Shown here piece by piece: positions 24,049 to 32,400 of a stretch of 64,000 nucleotides of DNA. Source of the DNA: Lentzea kentuckyensis (lineage in GTDB: Bacteria > Actinomycetota > Actinomycetes > Mycobacteriales > Pseudonocardiaceae); assembly GCF_002150765.1 (NCBI RefSeq), contig NZ_MUYM01000009.1:35310-99309 (forward strand), given 5' to 3'. Every line of letters begins with the position of its first letter. Within the stretch, counting starts at the first letter, position 1. The translations under genes and the position numbers were made by a program. The notes beneath the pieces are model-generated. The model searched no databases. It was not told the origin of the DNA and saw nothing but the letters and a program-made list of their open reading frames with translations.

Positions 24049-25224
24049 TCACATGCCGTTGATCCCCGCCTGGTACTTCGGCACCCGCACCGTGATCTTC
24101 GTGCCCAGCCCGCACGCCGTCTCCACGACGAGCCCGTACTCGTCCCCGTAGACCCGCCGCAGCCGTTCGTCGATGTTCCCGAGCCCGATCCCCGCGGACT
24201 CGTCGACCTGCCCGGCCAGCGTGCGCCGCAACTTCTCGGGGTCCATCCCGATGCCGTCGTCCTCGATGGTGATGTGCGCCTCGGCCCCGCCGTCGTTGGC
24301 GTAGATCTGGATGTGCCCGGGCTCGACCTTGCCCTCCATCCCGTGCCGCACCGCGTTCTCCACCAACGGCTGCAGACACAGGAACGGCACGGTCACCGGC
24401 AGCACCTCTGGCGCCACCTGCAGGGTCACCTTGAGCCGTTCGCCGAACCGCGCGCGTTCCAGCGCCAGGTACTGGTCGATCGACCGCAGTTCCTCGGCCA
24501 GCGTGGTGAAGTCGCCGTGGCGGCGGAACGAGTAGCGGGTGAAGTCGGCGAAATCGAGCAGCAACGTCCGTGCGCGTTCGGGGTTCGTGCGGACGTACGA
24601 AGCGATGGCGGACAACGAGTTGTAGATGAAGTGTGGCGAGATCTGCGCACGCAACGCACGTACCTCGGCCTCCACCAACCGCGTCCGCGAGCGGTCCAGC
24701 TCGGCCAGTTCCAGCTGACCGGCAGCCCAGCGGGCCACCTGGTTGGTCGCGCGCACGAGCCCGGCCGACGCCTCACGCGAGTACGCGGCCAACGTCCCGA
24801 CCACACGCCCCTCCACCGTCAAGGGCGCGACCACGGCGCAGTTGATCGGGCAGTTCGGTTCGGTGCAGCCGATGTCGAACGCCTGGGTGCGCCCGGTGAG
24901 GAACACGTCCTCGGCCTGGGTCATCGCCTCGGCCGCGTGGTGGTCGGAAACCCCTTCCCACGCCACGACTTCCGTCTCGTCGGTCAGGGCGAGGGCGGGT
25001 GTGTCGAGCAGCGTGCGCAGGTGACGGGCCGACTTCTTGGCCGCGTCCGGGACCAGGCCGGCGCGCAACGGCGGTGCGGCGGACCAGGCGGTGTGCAGTG
25101 TTTCGTAGGTGACGCGCTGGGCCTCGGTCGAGAGCGACTGCTTGTTGCGCGTGCCTCTCCACAGGACGAGCACGGCCGCTCCACCCACGATCAGGATCGC
25201 GGCGGCGGTGAGGAAGTCCTGCAT
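24049..25224 (-). CDS. LytS/YehU-type sensor histidine kinase
   Basis: The 391-residue kinase has one N-terminal membrane helix (about residues 5-22), a GAF-like sensor region (around DTPALALTDETEVVAWEG to VVAPLTVEGRVVGTLAAY, including Cys-rich CTEPNCPINC), the His_kinase domain with ISPHFIYNSLSAIA (phospho-His of the PHF/YN motif) and a HATPase domain (LQPLVENAVRHGMEG; IEDDGIGM; GIGLGNIDERL). It shares an operon with a LytTR regulator and a sodium:solute symporter. In E. coli the BtsS/BtsR and YpdA/YpdB LytS/LytTR pairs sense pyruvate and control transport; a similar role for pyruvate or acetate is inferred here. Confidence 0.92.
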   Translation of the reverse strand: MQDFLTAAAILIVGGAAVLVLWRGTRNKQSLSTEAQRVTYETLHTAWSAAPPLRAGLVPDAAKKSARHLRTLLDTPALALTDETEVVAWEGVSDHHAAEAMTQAEDVFLTGRTQAFDIGCTEPNCPINCAVVAPLTVEGRVVGTLAAYSREASAGLVRATNQVARWAAGQLELAELDRSRTRLVEAEVRALRAQISPHFIYNSLSAIASYVRTNPERARTLLLDFADFTRYSFRRHGDFTTLAEELRSIDQYLALERARFGERLKVTLQVAPEVLPVTVPFLCLQPLVENAVRHGMEGKVEPGHIQIYANDGGAEAHITIEDDGIGMDPEKLRRTLAGQVDESAGIGLGNIDERLRRVYGDEYGLVVETACGLGTKITVRVPKYQAGINGM

Positions 25225-25247
25225 CTCACATCACCTATCCAGCTTCT

Positions 25248-26990
25248 CTAGCTTCGCTCGTCGGACGACGAAGGGCCGGAGCCGTCCAGCCCGAGGTTCT
25301 CGGGCGCGTGGAGCCTGACCATCGTTCGCTGCACTCCCGCGGGCAGGTGCCGCTGGGTGAGCAGCGAGACGACGTACATGACCCCGAAGCCGAGCGGCAC
25401 CGTCCACGCGGCGGGGCGGGAGAGCAGCACCTCGTACGAGGCGTCGCCGGTGTCGGTGAACATCGTGACGAGACCGGCGGTCAGCGCGGGCACGCCACCG
25501 GCGAGCATGCCGGCGATGGCGCCGACCTTCGTGATGCGCGCCGACCAGATGCCGAGCATCAGCAAGGGGCACAAGGAGGACGCGGCCACCGCGAACGCCA
25601 GGCCGACCATGTCCGCGACCGGCATGCCCGTCGAGACGAACGTCATCGCGAGCGGCACGATGCCCGCGAGCACCGTGGAGATCCGGAACCCGCGCACGCC
25701 GCCGAGCCGCAGCACGTCCTGCGACAGCACACCCGCGAGGGACACGACGAGCCCCGAGGACGTCGAAAGGAACGCCGCGAAGGCGCCACCCGCCACCAGA
25801 GCGCCGAGCAACTGGCCGCCGATGCCGTCGATCATCCTGGTCGGCAACACCAGCACCACGGCGTCCGTCTGCCCGGTCATCAACAACTCGGGCGTGTAGA
25901 GGCGGCCCAGAGCGCCGTACAACGGTGGCATCCAGTAGAAGACCGACAACAGGCCGAGCACGATCAACGTCGTGCGGCGCGCGGCGGTGCCGTTGGGGTT
26001 GGTGTAGAAACGCACGATCACGTGCGGCAGGCCCATGGTGCCCAGGAACGTCGCGATGATCAGCGAGTACACCCCGTACAACGGGAACTCCTGGCCGCCG
26101 GACTCCGGCAGCGCCCACGACGCGTTGGTGTTGTGCGCCATTGTGGACACATGGGGAACGGCACCGCCCTTGGGGAAGACGAACGCCGAGCCCTGCCCGA
26201 TGCGGTGGGAGCCGGCGGTCAGGCCGTGGCCGACGGTGTTGACGTACTTGCCGTCGATTTCGCCGATGCCCTTGATGTACAGCGGTTTCTCGGCGTGGAT
26301 CATCGTCTCGCGGTGGAACGTGACCTCGGTGTCCTGCCGGAACTCCGGATACTCCGGCTTGGTCAGCGAGTCCGCGCCGTGCGCCTGCCACACGGCGATC
26401 AGGAACACGATCGGCACGGTGATCGCGGTCAGCTTGAACCAGTACTGGAACGCCTGCACGAACGTGATCGACCGCATGCCGCCGGACATCACGTTCGCGG
26501 TCACGACCACCGTCACGATCAGCGCGCCCACCCAGTCCGGCGCGCCCGTCACGGTGTTCAGCGTCAGACCGGCGCCTTCCAGCTGTGGCAACAGGTACAG
26601 CCAGCCGATCGCCAGCGCGAGGATCGACGCGACCGCGCGCACGCCGAGGGAACGGAAGCGGGCCTCGGCGAAGTCCGGCAGCGTGTAGGCGCCCGACCGC
26701 CGCAACGGCGCCGCGACCATCGTCAGCAGCACCAGATATCCGGCCGTGTACCCGACCGGGAACCACAGCATGTCCGGCCCGTAGGCGAAGATCAGCCCGG
26801 CGATGCCGACGAACGACGCCGCCGAGAGGTACTCGCCGCCGATCGCGGAAGCGTTCCACCACGGGGAAACCGTGCGCGAGGCGACGTAGAAGTCGGACGT
26901 GGTGCGGGAAACGCGCAGTCCGTAGGTACCGATCAGGATTGTGCCCAGTGCGACGACCAGCACCGCCACGATGGCGTAACCACTCGTCAT
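25248..26990 (-). CDS. Sodium:solute symporter, monocarboxylate/acetate (ActP/MctC) type
   Basis: The 580-residue polytopic transporter has about 13 hydrophobic helices. The SSS signature region is visible in DFYVASRTVSPWWNASAIGGEYLSAASFVGIAGLIFAYGPD near the N-terminus and GMRSITFVQAFQYWFKL in the middle. A periplasmic loop (around WQAHGADSLTKPEYPEF to GNASW) is long, as in actinobacterial acetate/pyruvate permeases. It is coupled by ATGA overlap to a DUF485-like protein, the usual partner of ActP, and to LytTR/LytS genes. The likely substrate is acetate, pyruvate or propionate; this is family and context inference. Confidence 0.9.
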   Translation of the reverse strand: MTSGYAIVAVLVVALGTILIGTYGLRVSRTTSDFYVASRTVSPWWNASAIGGEYLSAASFVGIAGLIFAYGPDMLWFPVGYTAGYLVLLTMVAAPLRRSGAYTLPDFAEARFRSLGVRAVASILALAIGWLYLLPQLEGAGLTLNTVTGAPDWVGALIVTVVVTANVMSGGMRSITFVQAFQYWFKLTAITVPIVFLIAVWQAHGADSLTKPEYPEFRQDTEVTFHRETMIHAEKPLYIKGIGEIDGKYVNTVGHGLTAGSHRIGQGSAFVFPKGGAVPHVSTMAHNTNASWALPESGGQEFPLYGVYSLIIATFLGTMGLPHVIVRFYTNPNGTAARRTTLIVLGLLSVFYWMPPLYGALGRLYTPELLMTGQTDAVVLVLPTRMIDGIGGQLLGALVAGGAFAAFLSTSSGLVVSLAGVLSQDVLRLGGVRGFRISTVLAGIVPLAMTFVSTGMPVADMVGLAFAVAASSLCPLLMLGIWSARITKVGAIAGMLAGGVPALTAGLVTMFTDTGDASYEVLLSRPAAWTVPLGFGVMYVVSLLTQRHLPAGVQRTMVRLHAPENLGLDGSGPSSSDERS

Positions 26991-27391
26991 GGACGTTCGA
27001 CCAGCTCCGCGAACTCCCGTTCACTGCGCTCGGCCTGCCGCACGTAGAACCAGCCAGCCAGCAGCAGCATCGGGAACGTCACCACGCACAGCAGGAACCA
27101 CGGCATCCCGAGCCCGAGGACCCGGATTTTCCCGAGATCCGGCTCGACCGAGAACAACAGCGGCAACACACCGAGAGCACCGCACGTCACGAGACAGACC
27201 GACAGGCCCAACCGCCGTTGCGCCCGGATCAGCGTGCGCATGTACACGGCGCCGAGCTCGCTCTGTTCGTTGATCTCGCGTGTGCCCGGGTACGGACGGC
27301 GCGCACGGGGTGCCCTGGTGCGCGGGCTGGTCACCACCACACGCTGGGTCGGCTTGGGCGCCGGTCCCTTCGGGGGTGGTGGCGTCGTCAC
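26987..27391 (-). CDS. DUF485-like membrane protein
   Basis: The 134-residue protein has a Pro/Arg-rich cytoplasmic N-terminus (about residues 1-40), an amphipathic segment VYMRTLIRAQRRLGLS and two membrane helices (about 62-80 and 95-115), ending ERSEREFAELVERP. Two-helix DUF485-type proteins accompany ActP/SSS transporters and probably help assembly or regulation. GTG start gives a 4-nt overlap with the LytTR stop, and its stop overlaps the transporter's ATG (ATGA), so the three genes are translationally coupled. Confidence 0.82.
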   Translation of the reverse strand: MTTPPPPKGPAPKPTQRVVVTSPRTRAPRARRPYPGTREINEQSELGAVYMRTLIRAQRRLGLSVCLVTCGALGVLPLLFSVEPDLGKIRVLGLGMPWFLLCVVTFPMLLLAGWFYVRQAERSEREFAELVERP

Positions 27392-28299
27392 GACCCCAGT
27401 CCGTTCCTCGGTTGTGCGACACCGGCGGGCGTGGCCTGACCGGTCACGGGGGTGGGCCGGGCGCGTCGCACCAGCAGTTGCCGCAGGTGCCTCGCGTGCC
27501 GGCGGCTGACCGGCAGCACCGCGCCGCCGATCGTGACGCTCAGGTGCCCGTCCTCCAGCCGCAGCTCGTCGATGTGGCCGAGCGACACCAGGTGGCTGCG
27601 GTGGATGCGGACGAATCCCGCGCTGCGCCAGCGTTCTTCGAGACCGTTCAACGCGGCGCGCACCAGGCCGCTGCCGGTCGCGGTGTGCAGGCGGGCGTAG
27701 TCGCCGTGCGCCTCCACGTACCGGATGTCGGCGAGCCGGATGAACCGCGTGACGCCACCGAGTTCGACGGGGATGACCTCGTCACCCATCTCCGGCGGCG
27801 TGGTGTTCGCGAGCTGCGCGGGGGTGGGAGTCGTGGGCTCGCCGCCCGCCTTGGAGTCCCAGACCTCGTGCACGATGCGGTGCACGGACTCGGCGAGCCG
27901 TTCCTGGCGCACCGGCTTGAGCAGGTAGTCCACCGCCTTGAGCTCGAACGCCTCCACCGCGGGCTGCTGGTGCGCCGTCACGAACACCACGGGCGGCGGC
28001 TGCGCGAACCGCGACAGCACGCGGGCGAGGTCGAGACCGTCGAGCCCAGGCATGCGGATGTCGAGGAACACCGCGTCCAACGGCTGCCCGGCGTCCATCG
28101 CGCGGTGCAGCACCCGGAGCGCCTTCGTGGCGTCGGTGACCGCTTCCACGTGAGCGATGCGCGGATCGCAGCGCAACAGGTACACGAGGTCTTCCAGCGC
28201 GGGCGCCTCGTCGTCGACGGCGAGCACCCGGAGGGAGCGCTCGAGGCTGCCACGTCGATCCGGCCCCTCGCAGATGGGGCAGGGCAGACCTGAGGTCAT
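27388..28299 (-). CDS. LytTR-family response regulator
   Basis: The 303-residue regulator has a receiver domain (LRVLAVDDEAPALEDLVYLL; phospho-Asp in AVFLDIRMPGLDG; Lys in VDYLLKPV) and a C-terminal LytTR DNA-binding domain (DIRYVEAHGDYARLHTATGSGLVRAALNGLEERW...FVRIHRSHLV). An N-terminal CPIC-EG segment before the receiver is unusual and may bind metal or be a mis-set start. It opens the four-gene operon with the DUF485-like protein, symporter and LytS kinase, its probable cognate kinase. The first in-frame ATG with enough upstream space was used. Confidence 0.92.
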   Translation of the reverse strand: MTSGLPCPICEGPDRRGSLERSLRVLAVDDEAPALEDLVYLLRCDPRIAHVEAVTDATKALRVLHRAMDAGQPLDAVFLDIRMPGLDGLDLARVLSRFAQPPPVVFVTAHQQPAVEAFELKAVDYLLKPVRQERLAESVHRIVHEVWDSKAGGEPTTPTPAQLANTTPPEMGDEVIPVELGGVTRFIRLADIRYVEAHGDYARLHTATGSGLVRAALNGLEERWRSAGFVRIHRSHLVSLGHIDELRLEDGHLSVTIGGAVLPVSRRHARHLRQLLVRRARPTPVTGQATPAGVAQPRNGLGS

Positions 28300-28598
28300 T
28301 CGAGATCGAGTCCAAACTGTGTACGGCCGATCCTCACGTGGCCGCGATTAGACCACGCTCGGTCAGCGCGTGCCTGGTGAGCCGGGGGCGTCGGATACGC
28401 GATCATGCCCCCTCACGGAGGGTGACCCGTCGCGGGGGCCAGGTTGCCCAGCGTGTGCATGGACGGTTCCCCCTCCCACCCCGGAAAGCCCGATCGGCGC
28501 ATCATCCGTCAGGGGAGGACGTGCGGAAACCCTCCGAACGGGTGTGTCTCGGATGGCAGACGGAAACCGCTGTCACGCGTGCGTTGCCTGGTCGGGCA

Positions 28599-28886
28599 CT
28601 ACGGCTGACGGACGGCCCTCGGCTTCACGGCCAACGCGTCACCGAGCGTGATCTCCAGCTCGATGAAGGACTCCTCCGCGCGCCGGGCGGCGACGCTCAC
28701 CGACGCGGCCGCGGCGGGGCCGATGAGCCTGCGGGTGGGCGCGCGCAGCGCCTGGATCGCCTCGGACCACTGGTTCGACAGCTTGGCGAGGCCGCTCAGG
28801 GTGTCGACGAGGTCTTCGGTGTTGTCCGGCGGTGAGGCGATGATCTCCGCCAGCCGGTCGCGCAGGGCGTCCAGTGCCGGGTCCAC
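28599..28886 (-). CDS. Small hypothetical alpha-helical protein
   Basis: I do not recognise this family. The 95-residue protein is predicted helical: VDPALDALRDRLAEIIASPPDNTEDLVDTLSGLAKLSNQWSEAIQALRAP, then RLIGPAAAASVSVAARRAEESFIELEITLGDALAVKP. A GTG at 28886 with a good GGGAGG ahead of it (about 28893-28898) decides the start over a longer frame. It stands alone between two gaps and divergent from the NACHT gene, so it could be an independent housekeeping small protein or a partner of that system. Confidence 0.7.
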   Translation of the reverse strand: MDPALDALRDRLAEIIASPPDNTEDLVDTLSGLAKLSNQWSEAIQALRAPTRRLIGPAAAASVSVAARRAEESFIELEITLGDALAVKPRAVRQP

Positions 28887-29467
28887 TTCAATCCTCCCGT
28901 CGTGCCGCGCCAAGGGGAGAGGACGAGTGCGAACATTTCCCCACTGGGCAACACCATATCTCGACCGCGGTGGTCCAGTGCAATGATGTTGCCGCACCCA
29001 GACTACCGGGTCAATCGCGCGCCCATTACGTCTCAGCAGGCGGTTGTCTCAATTGGCGCGCTCTTATGCGAGCCCGGCTGAAATGGTGCCGTTTCGACGT
29101 TTAGTCGGCGTTACTCGACATGGTGTCGGTTCTACGTGCCTGGTAGGCCAGGTGGCGCCTGAGGTGTTGGGCCGAATCGGTGTGTCCTGGGTCGCAGTGA
29201 CGCACATTGAGTTGCCCGGTCGGGCAACTTCTCCGCGGAGACATTAACTCTTTTGTCACAACGTTCAGTCGTTCGGGTTCATACAGGATTATCGAAGAGT
29301 TCTCCGCGCGCCCTCTGCGTGGATGGCGGAACAGCCGCACGCCGCGAAGTTCAACCCCTCGTGGACCCGTCGTCGCACGTGCTCGTCGACCAGGACACGG
29401 ACTGGGGCCTTCTGCGGGTACCGTAACGGGACCTTCGAGGCCGAACGAGCGCTGCAGGGGGTCCGGC
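28887..29467. other. Intergenic region upstream of the NACHT gene (581 bp)
   Basis: No convincing gene is present; short open frames here lack ribosome sites and similarity. It holds the divergent promoters, the palindromes at 29210-29240, and below them an AT-richer stretch (about 29241-29300, with ATTAACTCTTTTGTCAC) that suits the promoter of the large plus-strand gene. From 29300 to the start codon an untranslated leader of about 165 nt is implied. Confidence 0.6.
29210..29229. promoter_or_regulatory. Perfect 9-bp-arm palindrome upstream of the NACHT gene
   Basis: AGTTGCCCGGTCGGGCAACT is a perfect inverted repeat with a 2-nt centre. It is followed at once by a second palindrome, CTCCGCGGAG (29231-29240). 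Tight palindromes this close to a probable promoter are typical of dimeric repressor sites; no regulator gene for it is identified. Confidence 0.45.
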
Positions 29468-32400
29468 ATGACCTCAGAGTGGGCGGGTGACGCCGCCAAG
29501 GTGGTGCAGGTGGGCCACGTGCACGGCGACCTGAACGTCTACTCCCGCACCCGCCGGCCCGCCCCGGCGGAGATCGCCTCGCTGATGCGGGCCCACGTCC
29601 TGATGGCGGAACAACTCCCGTACCGCCTGCGCGGCGCCAGAACGCCGTCGCTCTCCACCGTCCACGTGCGCCAGGACCTGGGCAGCGGCGGCGACGAACT
29701 CACCTCCGACGAAGCCCGCCCGCGTCCGATGGTGGACGGCCACGGCCAGCTCGTCGACGTCTCCACCACCCCGCGTGTCCGTACCTCCGTGCGCCCGCCG
29801 TCGCGCACCGTGCGCGAGGCACTGGAAACCGACGACCACCTCGTCATCACCGGCGGCCCAGGCCAAGGCAAGTCCACCCTCGCCCTGCGCCTGGCCGCCG
29901 ACCTCGCACTGAGCTGGTCCGGCCAGGGAACCGCGCCAGTGACCGAACGCGTCGTGCCGCTGCGCCTCCCCGCCCGCGAACTGGCCGCGCGCCTCGACGT
30001 CCCGTTCGCCGAAGCCCTGGCCGCAAGCGCACGAGCCGAGTACAACGTGCGGCTGAAGTGCGCGATCGACCCCGCCCACTTCGAAGACCGCGTCTCCGGC
30101 TGCCGCTGGCTGCTGCTGGTCGACGGCCTCGACGAGGTCACCTCACCCGCCGACCGCGAAGACCTCGTGCACGCCCTGGCCGGCTGGGCCGCCTCGGGCG
30201 AGGTCTACCGCGTCGTGCTGACCACCCGCCCGATCGAAGGCGGCGCACTGGCACCCCTGCAACGCATCGGCGCCGTCCGCTACGAACTGCAGCCGTTCGA
30301 CGAGGACGCCCTCCGCACGTTCGCCTTCAGCTGGTTCGAAGACTCCGCCGACACCGCCACGAACTTCCTGCGCCAGATCCGCAAGGCCTACCTCGACGAA
30401 CTGGTCCGCGTGCCACTCCTGGCCACCATCGCCGCGATCATCTTCGAACAGCGCCGCGAACACCCGTTGCCCGACAACCAATACGAGCTCTACGAGGCCT
30501 ACCTCCGCTACCTGCGCACCGGTCACCCGCACCGCCCCAGCCCGCTGGACCCCCACCGCGACGCCCTGCTGGAACACCTCGGCCTGGTCCGAGTAGACGC
30601 CGACACCTCCCTGCTGGGCGCCGCCCGCACCTGGGCCGCCTCGCGGGTGTCCGGCGACTGGCAGGACGACCTGGTCCGCTTCCTGACCGCCGTAGGTCCC
30701 TTCACCCTGCGCGCCGACGACGTCCAGTTCCTGCACCACAGCTTCGCCGACCACCTCGCCGCCACCGCCCGCGCCCGCCTGCTGCCAGCGCGCTTCTCCG
30801 CGGAGGACAACGACTTCGCCCACCTCCTGCACGCCGCCCGCCCCCGCGAACACGGCCGCCACGTCCGCCGCGTCCTGCTGCACTACGGCCGCCTGCACCC
30901 ACCCCAGGCCGACGCGCTGCTCACCACCCTGAACGCCGGCGACTCCGAACAACACCTCCTGGCCGCGCGGTTGCTGGCGGGCCACCTCCCCGCCAGCCCG
31001 CCGGTCGTCTCCACCTTCCTGGCCACGGTGCGCGGCTGGGCCATGACCACCCACTACAACGCCTACGAAATCCTCGCCGGAGCGAGCCGCGCCACCCACC
31101 ACCCCGGCCTGTCCGACTGGCTGGCGGACCTGATGGACGACGACAGAGCTCCGTGGACCAGCCGCGTAGAAGCGGCGGCCTCCTTGGCCACCAGATTGCG
31201 AGACCGCCACGAGCAAGCCGCTTTGGCACGCCTGCACACCGCCGTGAGCGATCTCGATGGTCAGACGGGCCATCGCCTCATCGCGGCCGAAGCGCTGTCG
31301 GACTGCGGCGAAAGTGAACGGGCAGCGGCAGAAGAAACCCTGCGCGCGATCCTCGTCGACTCGTTCGCAACGCCACGTGAACACCGTGATGCCGCGTTGG
31401 TGATGGCGTCATTGGGAGGCGAAGCCCGTGCGGTTGCCACTTCCGCGCTCTTGGCCGCGCTGAATGATCCCGAAGCCCCGCCGGCAAGACTGGTGGAAGC
31501 GGCACACGGATTGATTGAGATCACTGTGGAGCACACGGACCTCTGCGCAGAGAGCCTTGCCAGGGTGCTACGCGTCGGCCCGGTGTGGTATGGGACAGGG
31601 ACGCTGAAAGCGGCGGCAGAGTCACTGGGGTCACTGGGGTCCAGGCATGTCGAGATGGGGATCAAAGCGCTGACCAGCCGTATCACCAATGTGTGCTTGT
31701 CGAGATGGGAGCGAACCGCGACCGCGGGCGTGCTGGCGGACATCGGACCATCCCATCGGGCTCTGGCAGTGAAACACCTGCTGGAACTGTCAGCGGAACC
31801 GGCCTTGCCTCAGGACCTCTGGCGGCACGGCGAAATGCTTCGGCAATGTGGATGGGAGTATCGCGAGCACGCGGTGTCAGTGTTGCGCCGCGTGCTCAGT
31901 GGTGCGGCTTCCGACGTGAACACCATCCATTGGGCAGCGAGAGAACTGCGCGAGATCGGCCCGGACTACCGAGTGGAGGCAGTCGGCCATCTGATACGCC
32001 TCAGCGAGGCGACAGCCCACCGGCACGTGGCGCATTGGGAGCGAGAAAGTGCGCTGGGAGAGCTGGCCGCGACCGACGAGTTGGGCCGGTCGCACGCTGT
32101 GCCGGAATTGCGCTCGAGTCTTGCTGACGAACGGATCGATCCGAAACGACGTGACCAGGCTGCCTTCGAACTCATCGAGCTCGGGCCTGAGTACCACGTG
32201 GAGGTCGTCGGTCCTCTCCTGCAAGTGGTCGCCCAGCGGTTCAGCCTCGACGCGAAGCTGTCGGCGTGGCGGAATCTGGCCCGACTGGACACCCGGTTCC
32301 GCGCGGACGAGGCCGAAGTGTTGACGGAACTGATGGCGACTTCAAGTGAGGACGACCGCACACCCCCAGCAGGGGTGTGGTTCTCAAGAAACGCATTCGA

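Noticed and set aside
28459..28608. Short plus-strand frame between the LytTR gene and the small hypothetical gene
   Set aside because: No ribosome site, no similarity and overlapping the opposing gene's end; treated as intergenic.
29044..29247. Short plus-strand frame in the NACHT upstream gap
   Set aside because: No ribosome site and runs through the palindromes; more likely untranslated.
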